Both the position numbers and the translations under genes were made by a program. Under the pieces are notes generated by a model, which was not told the DNA's origin, ran no database searches, and saw only the letters and a program-made list of their open reading frames with translations. A stretch of DNA of 64,000 nucleotides from Caenorhabditis elegans (lineage: Eukaryota; Nematoda; Chromadorea; Rhabditida; Rhabditidae): assembly GCF_000002985.6 (NCBI RefSeq), contig NC_003283.11, positions 1,984,001-2,048,000 on the forward strand. The letters run 5' to 3'. Positions 38,736 to 49,791 of the stretch are shown one piece after another (the first letter of the stretch is position 1; every line of letters begins with the position of its first letter).

Positions 38736-40661
38736 ATGCGACAAATTGCTACGGCGATTTGTCTTTTTTTGGTCGTTCTGACCAAACATTCGATTGGAGC
38801 ACAAAATGATACGCTGGAGATGGAGTTGGGTGGGTTTTTCTATAATTGTTGGAAGTGTCGAAACAGTTTTTTGCAAATTATTTGAAACCAGACTATTAAT
38901 TGAAAACTACTTTTATTCTGATTGTTAACTAATATTTAAATTAGTGGAAATCATTTTGAAGTTTTGAGAATTGTATTCTGTGAGTTTTAGAAAATCAGGA
39001 GCAATCTTTTTGTAGGTTATTTATGGTCTGTGTAGTTTTAATTTAAATACGTTAGAGGTAGCTTGGTTGAAAGCCATGGCCCCCATGGCCGAATATAATA
39101 ATAATACTTCTCAAAAAGTTGCCAAAAAGTATCAATTACAAAATTTTTCACTCCTCCTCTAAGCAACTTTATGTTCAAAAATTATGTATAAAATTTTTTT
39201 AGTTAACAATTTTTATAAAATCCAAAGTTGGCAGGGAGGCATTTTTGTTCCTTGAAAATAATTATTCCATTTACCAAAGTTTAAATTAAATTTATTCACT
39301 TCAAATATGAATTTCAGAATCCAACATAACCGTCGTCAAACTCGAACATGGACTGAAATTCCAGGCGCATTCCGAGTTCGGCCTACCGGACAACATGACC
39401 GATCTGTTCAACTCGACGGCGGCTGACTCTGAAGGTGTTCGAATTGAAATTCGTCAAACTATCATTTTGCGTAATAGAAATAAGACAGGTTCCTCTTGAA
39501 TTCAAAATTAACTTTTTTAAATTTATTCTAACTTTAATTTGCGAAAAATGAGCGGAGCTACGTTAATCATTACCACTAAATGGGCAGAGTTATCATAAAT
39601 TTAAATTTTGAACTAAACTTTTGAGATAAGCAAAATGAGTGTTAAAATGAAAAAAAATCTATATTGAAATTTTTCTAAAAATTAATTTTCAGGTGCCAAC
39701 AACTCATCCGTCCTAGAAGCGCCACGTGTCAAGCGGAGCAATAAAAATGGTGAGGTTTCCTTCAAATTAGTATAATAAGAGACTTAAATCATTGATTAGC
39801 TAGCAGCAGCGGCTCAGAAGAAAACGACCAAAAAGACGGCCAAGAAGACCACCACCGAAAAAAAAAGGGGGCTACAAAAAAGAAGGTGACCACAAAAAAG
39901 AAGAAGGTAACGACAAAGAAGCCAAAGAAAACGACAAAAAAGAAGTTGACAACGAAAAAATTGGCAACGACAACGACTCGGTCGACGACAAAACATCGCC
40001 AATTTCCAGACCAGGTATCGAATATGTACTCAGAGGGTTAATAAAGGAACTGTGGAGAAATAACTAAAAAAAACTAACATTTATTAGAAAGAAAAAACGG
40101 GAAAATTCGGTTAAATGGGAGAGAAAAGAGCCTAAATCTTTAGTTTGAGAACATTTTGAGATATTTTCAATTTTTCAAAAAGACAATTCAGAAATATCTC
40201 AAAAAGAGCATTTCAATCGACACGAAATTGCGCGACAGTTCAAACTTTGAATCATTTTCAAGCTGGATTTTCTCACTGTTTATGGGATTTTCTCGTTTTT
40301 CTGTAAACACTACGGTAAGTATTGAAATTAGGGCTACAATTTTCAGTAACATTCCCAATTCCGCTACTAGTATATTTACCTAGCACAAGCGGCCGACATC
40401 TGTAGGGTCTTGAGAACAACTAGATGTCTGTCGCTTTGCGGGCACACCCAGAAAGTATTGATTTTTGCATAATTTCAGCGTCCCCCTCTACAACCCGTAA
40501 CGGAACAGAAACCAGGCTACCCGGACGATCGCCACCAGACGACAACTCGACGAAAGTTCGTGATGTATGATGATGAGGAGAAGGAGGCGGAGAAGAAGGA
40601 TCCGGAAAAAGAAGATAAATTTAATGATTCTAATTCTAATTGGCGTTCTTGGAAAAATTGA
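38736..40661 (+). CDS. Secreted Lys/Thr-rich protein, 221 residues
   Basis: Five exons: 38736-38829, 39318-39434, 39693-39749, 39800-40014 and 40479-40661, summing to exactly 222 codons. The start MRQIATAICLFLVVLTKHSIG gives a clear signal peptide; an in-frame ATG at 38568 would bury it, so I prefer 38736. The N-terminal third is acidic to neutral with several N-glycosylation sequons (NDT, NIT, NMT, NST, NNS). PRVKRSNKN offers a dibasic cleavage site. Exon 4 is strongly basic with KKKVTTKKKKVTTKKPKKTT-type repeats, and exon 5 is acidic (DDEEKEAEKKDPEKEDK). The tail resembles histone H1 tails, but there is no globular H1 domain and the signal peptide argues for secretion. Its stop lies 41 bp from the convergent srab gene. 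Function unknown. Confidence 0.75.
40380..40445. repeat. Short inverted repeat with CGGCCGACATCT motif
   Basis: AAGCGGCCGACATCT and AGATGTCTGTCGCTTT form imperfect arms around about 25 bp, in the last intron of the Lys/Thr-rich gene. The left arm resembles the CCGACATCTCG motif of the large palindromes. Confidence 0.55.
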
Positions 40662-40702
40662 TGTTAATATATATTTATAAGACTTTTTTAATTTCTTCAA
40701 TT

Positions 40703-43700
40703 TCAATTCAACTGTTTCTCAAACATTTGAAAATACAAATCAGTATGCACGGCCTGTCCTCGTAGAGCCATTGTGATGTTCCTCCGCTGCTCACCATCGA
40801 TGGTCCGTAACTTCCAGTAGACAGCGATACAGACAATCATACCGTATAGTGGAATTGCGTGGGTCACTGAAAACATAGGCATTTTGAAACTTTAAAATTA
40901 TTGTTAACACCAAATATTTATAATGTGAAAAATTATAAATTTGTCTAAATTATCCTTTTTCTCCAATTTGCAAAAAAAAAACTCAGAAGGGAGAATATTA
41001 TTTTTGGATTCCCGCGCAAAGTAATTTTACTGAAATATTTTTTCCCAAAAAAAATTATATTGATGGAAAATTTTTGATTTTCGGCACATGGTGTCAGGCT
41101 GTCCTATTACTGTTTGAATTACAAAAAATGCGGGAGTTTTTGCCAAAAAAAGTGATGTCAGCACGCTCATAATCATAGATCAAACCGAAATGGGACACTC
41201 TGCCACCATGTGTTTTTTGCAAAAAAAGAAGATTCAGCTAATTTCTTTTAGGTGACTGTTTTAGGTGGCAAGCATTCTTTACGGAAAAATGTTTGAAAGT
41301 GTTAAATTTCAAATCATAAAACTAGATCTCTCATTTGCGCGGGAATTTGAAAATGTTATAGTTCAATTCTTTTTAAATTTTTTTTACTGTGATATACATA
41401 CATTCGGTAAATTGGTAATGATTTCTGTCATTTGGAGCAGAAAAACAAATAGCTATTATTAGAATTTCAGCAAAAATCATTGCTTCACAGAAAGCGTTGA
41501 AAACTCACTTTCAATAATTGCCATATAATTTGGCTTTGAAAAATGCGAAGAAACCAAATGAAGGAACATCAGACCCGCTGTTATCAGTGATACCATCAAA
41601 CAGTTGTAACTAATGAAACATTTCAAGGCGATGAAAGATCGTCTTCCCTGATCCAGTGTGTATCTTGTGCTCAAATTGATATCCACCACTTCTCGAAGCT
41701 TCTGGAAAAAACTTTTTCGAATCCATTAGGTAATTAGCCGCGTAAAACTCAAAACTCGGCCATCAACTTTTTTTGCGGCCACGCTTTCAAACTCACCTTA
41801 TTTTTTATTTCAAGACATCTGAATATCAGAATAGAAACTATATGTGATACAATTATTAACAGCAATGGAATATACGTCTCGTTGGTTGAAATAGTACTTG
41901 ATACGAGTGTCTGAAAATTCAAGCATTGCTCAACATGTGTAGTTTATAGTTTTTAGCAGGGGTGGGCTTTAAACGATTTTTTCCGGCAAATCGTCAAATT
42001 GGAAAATTGCCGGAATAGAAATTTTCGGCAAAACGACAAATCGGTAAATTGCCGGAATAGAAATTTTCGGCAAACCGGCAAATTACAGGAATAGAAAATT
42101 TCCAACTAACCAGCCAACCTGCGAATTGCCGATTTGCCGAATTCGCCGCAAATACGGCAATTGCCGAATATTTTTGGAAAATTGTGGTTCTGCACATTTT
42201 TTTTTGAAAATCTCCAAATTTCTTTCGGCAAATTGCTATTCGGCCAAGGGCAAATTGGCAATTTTCCTAAAATCTAAATTTTTGGCTAATCGGCAAATTG
42301 GCAAATTGCCGGAAATGAAAATTGCCGGCCAATTGGCATATCGACAAGTTGCCGGTGTCTAAAATTACCGGAAAATTGGCAAGTTGCCGGATTTGAAAAT
42401 TACCGGCAAATCGGCATATTGCCGCTTTGCTTCTTTAGTCGGCATATTGCAGCTTTGCCAAATTTGCCAGAAAAATGCCAACTGCCGAAAATGTTCCGCA
42501 AATTGTGGTTTTGCACATTTTTTTGGAAATTTCAAAAGTTTTTTCGACAAATTGGTGTTCGGGCAAACCTGCAATTTGCCGAAAATCTAAATTTTCGGCT
42601 AATCGACAAACCGGCAATTTGCCGATTTGCCGCCAAGCCCCTGATTTATAGTTTGTAGTTTGTAGTTTGTAGCTCACCTGGCAATAGAAAAAAGTGAAAC
42701 TAGCTGGACGAAACGCTGCATGAATATATCTTGTTGTAAGATAAGCAATCGCTAAGGCAATCTGAAGTGCTCCCAGTAGAACCCCGTAATTTATCGAGCA
42801 ATTCTCATAAGCCCGATTGTAACCAACCGCGATCAGTCTCTCAAGGATTATTGAAAGCGGGGTCATCGAAATAAGCGCCTGCCCCGAATTGTAGAAAAAT
42901 CGTAAGATGAGACATCTGAAAAGGGAAAATTCGAGGAGCTTGAGGTTTTTTGTGCAGACCTATAGAAATTTGGAAGAATGTCACAGCCATCAGTGTGAGG
43001 GTGAAAATAATTGAAAAGGTCCAGCGTGTGCAGGGAGAACCTAGAATTGGTCATTGTTACTTTTTTGAAGTATCGTCTGTAGAAATATGTATTTGAAGTT
43101 TCTAGAGTGCTAAACGTTGTTTTTTTATTGATTTCAAAATTTTTGTTTAATTTCTGAAATTATTTTTTTTAAGGCAAAATGTAAAAACTCAGTATTTGCA
43201 GGCACGGTTTCGGGACCTGATGCCTACCTGAACCCTGCCCGCATCACACCGGCTCCTTGGCATATTTTATGCAGTTTAACGTGAATTTTCAAATTTCAAA
43301 CTTTCTACACGGACTTTCTATTTTTATCAGTTTATTCGAGAGGCAGGCGGAGGTCGCCTTAAAATCAGGCAGGCAAGAATTTTAACGCCTACATGAAAAT
43401 CCTAGGATTTCAATTAATTTTAGTTAAACATTATAATTAAATTTAATTTAGATTGCAACGGTATTTGGAAGGCTCGAACCTGCAATAATGCTCGAATGAT
43501 TAAATAATTCACATTTTTGTGAATTTTGCAAAAATTCAAAAACTTTAACTGAAAATTTTGTTAAAAAGTGTTTTTTTTCCAAAATTCAATTTATTTAAAA
43601 ACCAAACTTTTAAACCCAAAACTTGCTTATAATTTTATTTTTCAAAGGGATAGACAATAGTCTTACCTCCCAAAACAATGAATGAGTAGCCCTCCTAGAT

Positions 43701-43887
43701 GAATAATAACTTGCAACTGCGTATTTTTATGGAATAACCTTCGAGTCCAACAATAAAAAAATGAGTATCCAATTATCGGGAATGATGGAAGCATTATGAA
43801 CCAGTTGATAAGTAGGGATAGCCGTAGTTCAACTGATTTAGAGTAGGTCAACATTGTTTCGCAAACTGTTGAGTTTACAGTCGTCAT
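40703..43887 (-). CDS. Chemoreceptor GPCR, serpentine receptor class ab (srab)
   Basis: A seven-pass chemosensory receptor candidate. Exons in order: 43887-43666 (MTTVNSTVCETMLTYSK, then FHKNTQLQVIIHLGGLLIHC), about 43041-42960 (HTLDLFNYFHPHTDGCDILP, NFYR), about 42915-42679 (CLILRFFYNSGQALISMT, ERLIAV, YENCSINYGVLLG), about 41910-41800, about 41700-41508 and 40867-40703. The last ends IPLYGMIVCIAVYWKLRT and YFQMFEKQLN. The HTxDLFNYF, CDILPNFYRC and C-terminal YFQMFEKQ signatures fit class srab. Junction phases checked at three introns are consistent. The start is chosen at 43887 by comparison with the second srab gene; an upstream Met at 43923 is possible. One intron (41911-42678) is packed with GCCGATTTGCC repeats. 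The srab number is not recognised. Confidence 0.82.
41086..41213. mobile_element. Partial CACGTGGTGCCAG-family MITE
   Basis: Diverged ends CACATGGTGTCAGGCTGTCC and GGGACACTCTGCCACCATGTG enclose AAATGCGGGAG and TGATGTCAGCACG, as in the full copy at 44353. It lies in an intron of the first srab gene. Confidence 0.7.
41965..42645. repeat. Dense GCCGATTTGCCGG repeat cluster
   Basis: More than 20 short imperfect units such as CGGCAAATTGCCGG, in both orientations, fill a srab intron over about 680 bp. Confidence 0.8.
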
Positions 43888-46176
43888 TGAATTGAACAAT
43901 ATTTGTCTTAAATCTAAATACAAATTATATTATTTGATGATGTAGCAAAAAAAAAGAAGATCAAAAAAATTGTGCCAAAAGACTCAAAATCGGGCGAGAG
44001 TCATATGATTCTGACCGCAAAAAGGGTAAAGCAGAAAAAAAGCAAAAATTTTCAAAACTGATGTGTCATAGTTAGTCAAACCCAGTGATTATGCTTTTAG
44101 ATTTTTAGGTGAAAAAATCAAAAAATTATTGTTCTAGGTTGTTTTTTCGAAAATCTAATTTCTATGGTTTCCGATTTTTCGATTTTTGAATAAATTAAAT
44201 ATTCTTCATTTTATTTAATTTCTCGATATTCATAACAAAAAAAAATCAAAAATCAATATTTTTCTAAGCGAGAAATTACCGTACCCTATAACGGTACACA
44301 TTATTTCTTTCAAAATTTATTATTAGGACTCAGAAGAAATTTCCTGTTGAAACACGTGGTGCCAGGCTGTCCTATTGCGATTTGATCTACAAAAAATGCG
44401 GGAATTTTTTGCTCAAAAAATGTGACGTCAACACGTTCTAAACCATGCGAAATCAGTTGAGAACTCTGCGTCTCTTCTCCCGCATTTTTTGAAGATCTAC
44501 GTAGATGAAACCGAAGTGAGACACTCTGGCACCACGTGTTGAAAATGATATGCGACTGTGCTCCAAATGACCAAATAAAAACGCTCCGCTCTGATATTTT
44601 AAAATGTTTGATACTGGATGAAGTTAGAAAAAAACTTCAATCAAAAATTTACGTTTGTCGCCAATACCTAACGAGACCCTACTTCCTGGTGCGGCGAGTT
44701 TAAATTTCGCCGTGGAGCACGTTTGCACTTTGATTTCAAAAGCCTCTGAAGGATTTTCTGAAACTCGCTTCGAAAATTATTTAGCAAAATAATTCAATAG
44801 TTAACTTTAAATTAAAAAAATTACGAATAACATTTTTAACTGAAACCAACAAATTCACTATTACTACAAAATGTGTCTGAAAGTAAAAAAGTCATAGGAT
44901 TAGGAGATAGACGGCATACAATTTTTCGGTTGGCTGGTTTTGTACTTTTGATCAGAAAAAGGGAACATTGTTTTATTAGTCAAATATCCTATTATGATGT
45001 GATAATATAAAAAAGACTGATCATTCAAAGTTCAAAATGTTTTTCTAAAAAAATCTAATAAAATCTAAAGACCCAAAAAAAACCAAAAATTAGTCATTTA
45101 TAATGATTTTTGCGTGTAGCAATACCGTTTGGCACAAAAATATTTCAAGATGTCTGATAGCCAATAAAAACATTCAGTTGTCTTATGACCAGACCCCCAA
45201 AAACAAACAAGCAACGGAAATTGAACTTTTTTTCAGTTATACATATGTCTAGTCTATCATCTGACGCATTGTATATCTACTTCAAAGGTATTAATTATGT
45301 TTTCACATTTTTACAGCGCCTCCAGCCGGGAGTGTAGAGCAAAAAAGACTTTGGGGCGCGGGCGCGCAAAAAAAAGCCAAAAAACATTTAAAATCGTATT
45401 CTCGCTTCTAAACTAAAATGGGTCGGCGGCAAATTAGGCGAATCGGCGAATTGGCGGTTTGCCGATTTGCCGGAAATTTTCAATTCCGGTAATTTGCCGG
45501 TTTGCCAATTTGCCTCTTGCGGGATATCAATATGCCGGAAGTTTTTAGAGGGAATTTTTATAAGGCGAAAACACTTAAAACTGTGTCTTTTTGAAACTTT
45601 TTTCCAGTTTTTTGAAAAGATATTTTCAAAAAATTCGCTTACTTTTCAAAATAAACGTAGGAACATTCATAGGATGCATACAATTTTGCCAATTAAAATT
45701 GAAATTCTAAAATTTCCAAAAACTTGCAAAACCACATTTTGCTGAAAAATTTTGACAATTTCCGATTTCCGGCAAATCCGGCTTGCCCTTCTTCACGTGG
45801 CAAAATTTTTTTTTGTTTTTTTTTCAGTCTGAAAAACCAAAAAACCCCAAAAATTACAGCATTGACAACGACACTCCGAAATAACCACTGCTCGCCCTCT
45901 TTAACGTAAAACATTTTCAAAATATTAAAAACCAGCAGATCATGAGAATGCCTACCGTTCTGGCGCGCGAATATCTCGTAGCAAAGGCACCGAAATCTCT
46001 CATTGCTCTCTCGCGCCTGAAATTAGGCATTCTCATAAACTGATGGTCTTTTTATTAATTTATTATCATTATTTCTTTTCCAATTTGAACTCGAAAATTT
46101 CCATTTTAAAAAATTTGAAACATCTATGTTTATTCAAAAATGATTTTTACAGATTTCTGAAAAGAATTGCGAAAAA
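43888..46176. other. Intergenic with MITE and repeat clusters
   Basis: No gene is seen. It holds the complete MITE at 44353-44538, a GCCGATTTGCCG cluster at 45420-45790 and a small palindrome at about 45937-46042 (GAGAATGCCTA and TAGGCATTCTC). Confidence 0.55.
44353..44538. mobile_element. Full-length CACGTGGTGCCAG palindromic MITE
   Basis: The ends CACGTGGTGCCAGGCTGTCC and GAGACACTCTGGCACCACGTG are inverted repeats. Inside are AAATGCGGGAA with its complement CCCGCATTTTTT, GTAGATC segments and ACGTCAACACGTTCTAAACC. About 186 bp. Related copies are at 58498-58683 (full), and 16197, 41086 and 49572 (partial). Confidence 0.88.
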
Positions 46177-46407
46177 ATGTCAGCTCCAGGCGCCAACACC
46201 AGCCATCTCGTGCTCATTGGAGGTGAAGGTCGCACCTACGTTCTGCACACGGAGCCGGGATCTACGACGGTGGTGACCATCCGTCACACAAGAGCCGCTG
46301 CGCTGGTGATGGTGAAGAATGCCGGGAGACTTGGTGAAGGCGAGGATCGGGAGAAGGATGGATGGGAGATGCAGCCCTCAGCATCTTCGACGACGAGTTG
46401 TGGATAG
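46177..46407 (+). CDS. Small unknown protein, 76 residues
   Basis: The frame starts after TTTTTACAG (46143-46151), which could be a splice or trans-splice acceptor. It encodes MSAPGANTSHLVLIGGEGR, then TYVLHTEPGSTTVVTIRHTR, AAALVMVKNAGRLGEGEDRE and a Ser/Thr-rich end. Composition is far more GC-rich than the flanks, and an AATAAA lies about 55 bp after the stop. No signal peptide, membrane segment or known domain is seen. The coding look is good but there is no homology support, so this is tentative. Confidence 0.5.
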   Translation: MSAPGANTSHLVLIGGEGRTYVLHTEPGSTTVVTIRHTRAAALVMVKNAGRLGEGEDREKDGWEMQPSASSTTSCG

Positions 46408-46656
46408 TGCTGATCCTTGCACATTTTCACTCATTCGATAGTTGATTTTTATTTTCTAAATGAAAATAAACGTTATGTTTTAACGAGCTTCTAAAAGAGA
46501 AAACACTGTGTTATTAACTGATTTATTGGAAGGTATTTTGGTGAAAATCGAACAAATTATTAAATGCAGAAAAACCAGTATTAGGGGCACCTACAAGAGA
46601 GGGAGGTATACTAAAATGGTGAGATCGAATTAAATTTGATAAATCACACAATGGTA

Positions 46657-47475
46657 TTAGGCTTTTAGAGCAGCGGTCTTTTTGGCTGGCTTGGCAGCAG
46701 CCTTCTTTGGAGCAACTTTCTTGGATGGGGACTTGGTGGCCTTCTTGGCAGCTGGCTTGGCGATCTTCTTTGGTGACTTGGCCTTCTTCACCTTGTCTCC
46801 GGTCTTCTTGGCGACTGTTTTCTTGACAACTGTCTTCTTAACCTTCTCCCCGGTGGCGGCCTTTTTCACCGTTGGCTTCTTGGCGGTGGCGGCAGTCTTC
46901 TCAGCGACACGGAATCGCCCGGTGGCTCCAGTTCCGACGGTTTGGACGAGGGCCTTGCTGGCAACTCCCTTTTTGAGGGCAGATCGGAGGTTGGAGTTAA
47001 TCTCGAATAAAATTTTTATTTTTAAAAATAAATTTAGTGAATGCTGGCTTAAAAATTAGCGAGAAAATCGATAACTTTTGTCCCTGTGACGTCCGAGAAA
47101 ATTTTTTAAAAAAGTGAATGCCACGTCGGCAAAGGGAAAAATCGATAATTTTGACTTTTATCCATGTGGACATTTCAATTATTTTAATCCAAAAATCAAT
47201 TAAATTTCGATTCGAAATATCTTTATTTAATTTTAAAAAAAACATACCTTTTTAACTTGATCTCCGAGCTTGTAGTTGGCGGTGATGTATTTCAGGATAG
47301 CAATCTTCGAGGATCCCTTGCGCTCCTTGAGGCTGCTGATAGCGGCAGTGACCATATTGATGAATGGAGGATGAGCAGCAGCGGTCTTAACCTTTGGCAC
47401 CTTGGTAGCGTTGGCTTTTGGAGCCTTGGTTGGGGTCTTCACAGCTGGAGTCTCGGCAACGGCGACGTCAGACAT
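46657..47475 (-). CDS. hil-4: Linker histone H1
   Basis: Linker histone that binds nucleosomal linker DNA and compacts chromatin. Exon 1 (47475 to about 47249) encodes [20 protein letters not shown], a short basic N-tail and the first half of the globular H1/H5 winged helix ([39 protein letters not shown]). After an intron of about 245 bp, exon 2 (about 47003-46657) completes the domain ([32 protein letters not shown]). It then gives a Lys/Ala/Pro-rich C-tail with KSPKK and KSPSKK phosphorylation-type motifs, ending KKTAALKA. Total about 190 residues. The acceptor is weak (ATTCGAG). A Tc1-ended palindrome begins 66 bp upstream of the start codon. Family certain. The symbol is from memory of C18G1.5; hil-6 is the alternative. 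Confidence 0.88.
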
Positions 47476-47540
47476 TGTTGAACGATGAGTAGACAGACAC
47501 TTGGAAAGTGATGGTGAATGGTGGCTGCCTGCCAACCTTA

Positions 47541-48463
47541 CAGTGCTGGCCAAAAAGATATCCACTTTTAGTTTTTTGACGATTTTGTTATTTTTTCCGA
47601 TGAGTATAACTCAAAAACTAAAAATGCTATCAAAACATTTTTAACTGGGAAAGTATAGTCCGTGATCAGGTGTATATGTTTTTACATGTTTGAAAAAATC
47701 AAAAAAATTGTGACAAGTAATAAAGCGGCCGACATCTCGTGAGTCCATTTTTGATGATGGTTACTAAAACGACTGTAACTCATGAGCTATATTTTTAATG
47801 AAAGGTTTGTGAAAGTAATACGATGTTTATATAATTTTTCACTGTTTGCACATTGTTACTTTTTTAGAAATCCGCAAGGAAAAAAGATAGGAGAGTTTAA
47901 AGAGGAACTGTGTAGGGGAATTTCGAAAACATTTCTCATAAACAGTGGATGATTTGTTCTGAATTTTATTTTTTGGTTAGTATATAGTTTAAATATCATA
48001 ACTACATTAGTTCTTCACAAAAATGATTTAAAAAAATTTTTTCAATCCAAGAATCCTGATTTTTGAATATGCCGTCTAAACAGTGTCTTGTGAGGCACTA
48101 GTTTCAGCTCGCATATTTTTTTAAAATCGAGGTTTCAGGATAACGTTAATATGTGAAAACAGTGAAAATATATATAAACATCGTATTACTTTCACAAACC
48201 ATCTTTTAAAAATATAGCTCTTGAGTTACAGTCGTTTTAGTAACCATCATCAAAAATGGGCTCACGAGATGTCGGCCGCTTTATTACCTATCACGATTTT
48301 ATTGATTTTTTCAAACATGTAAAAACATATACACCTGATCACGGGCTATACTTTCCCAGTTAAAAATTTTTTGATAGCATTTTTAGTTTTTGAGTTATAC
48401 TCATCGTAAAAAATAACGAAATCATCAAAAAACTAAAAGTGGATATCTTTTTGGCCAGCACTG
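47541..48463. mobile_element. Palindromic element with Tc1-type ends (Tc6-like)
   Basis: Both ends read CAGTGCTGGCCAAAAAGATA, identical to the start of the Tc1 terminal repeat as I remember it, and are flanked by TA (47539-47540, 48464-48465). The 923 bp are almost entirely inverted arms, with CGGCCGACATCTCGTGAG near 47729 and its complement near 48265. No transposase frame. Tc6 is a described C. elegans palindromic element with Tc1-like ends, and this could be a shorter relative. Confidence 0.88.
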
Positions 48464-48465
48464 TA

Positions 48466-49791
48466 TATACTCGTCCTCTACCACTCTGTAGGGACACATC
48501 TCCCGCCTCTTGTCCGGCGCCGAATGCAAAAAGGCACGAAAATTGATGTTGGTTTACTAAATCGCACGTAACTTGCTTGATTCTCAACGGATTTTATTTT
48601 CTTTTTGGAATCTTAAAAAGGATTAGTTCAGCTACAGATCCAATCAAAACTCAAAAATTTTACCCTAAAACTGAATTAACTAAAACAGTTCAAAGTTGAT
48701 AAACATTTTTCAATTTGACGGTTGTCATTCAAATCACCTGTTAAGAGTGGAACCTGAAGATTTTGACTTTTTAAGTTCATTTTCTGATAGAAAAATATTT
48801 GCTGTTTCTGAATACATGCGTTTTGTGTGGACCTCTATCGAATTTCTATTTTTTAAACCTTGGTAAAGTCGAACTTGCATATGACCTGTAACTTTGCCCT
48901 CTAATTTCAGAAATATTTCAGCTACAACATACACTTTAATTTACATCATTAGAGAGCCCAGATATTTCTCTTTCGAAAAAATATTAATGCACAAAATTTG
49001 GTTCAGGTATCGCCGAGAACGAGGTGCTGAAAGAAAATTTGTCGGGTCAATTTTTTGATGTGCGGGCGCAAAGAGAGGAATTCTACCGCCGGGAGAGAAT
49101 GAAAATAATAGTAATTTTCAAAATTATTGTTCAATTATTATACATGAAAACTCAACAGTATAGTAAAAGGAAAATAAATAAAATTTGTCATATTACACTT
49201 TATAAAATCTGAAGCTCTAGTTGCATCTACAATTTCATTATTTTTTGTTTTTTTGTTTTTTTTTCGGGATATACGAGATTGTTTTCAAGTTTGCCAGTTT
49301 TCCACACTAATTCCAGCAATTTTCAATAATTTTGGCCCAAAAAACCATTCAAAAGTTCCGGTTAAGCCTGTGTTTCGGTAAATACAAAGTACATGCTAGA
49401 ATAACAATCAACTGTGAGTCATTGTTTTTAACCAAAAAAAATAGATTTCGTTTTCCGATTCAAACTATTCAGAACATTTCCATGCGTATTTTGGAAATGT
49501 GATCATGTTTTTGCGCGACTTCTTTAATATTCTAAAAAACAATGTATTTCTCCAGATAAAAAGTTCCAACGCGTGAAGTCAGAAAGGCCCATTTCGCTCT
49601 GATCTACGAAAAATGCGGGAGAAGAGACGGAGACATTTCATTTGATTTCCCATGGTTAAGAGCGTGCTGACGTCACAATTTTTCTGGAAAAATATTCCCG
49701 CATTTTTGTAGATCAAACTGTGTTTCGTAGATCAAATCAAAAATGTTCCTATAAAAGATAGGATCTAATATATGGTTTTCCCATAATTCCA
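48466..49791. other. Intergenic spacer
   Basis: Contains a partial MITE (49572-49745). Short reading frames at 48734-48934 and 49024-49212 show no domain or coding character. Confidence 0.5.
49572..49745. mobile_element. Rearranged CACGTGGTGCCAG-family MITE
   Basis: Has the internal parts CCCATTTCGCTCTGATCTAC, AAATGCGGGAGAAGAGACG, GTTAAGAGCGTGCTGACGTC and CCCGCATTTTTGTAGATC, but the outer CACGTGGTGCC ends are lost. Confidence 0.65.

Noticed and set aside
39814-40002. Cys/Phe/Leu-rich minus-strand frame
   Set aside because: Antisense of the Lys/Thr-rich exon, whose plus-strand frame fits five exons exactly.
39800-40014. Histone H1 identity for the Lys/Thr-rich gene
   Set aside because: No globular winged-helix domain, and the first exon is a signal peptide; only the basic tail resembles H1.
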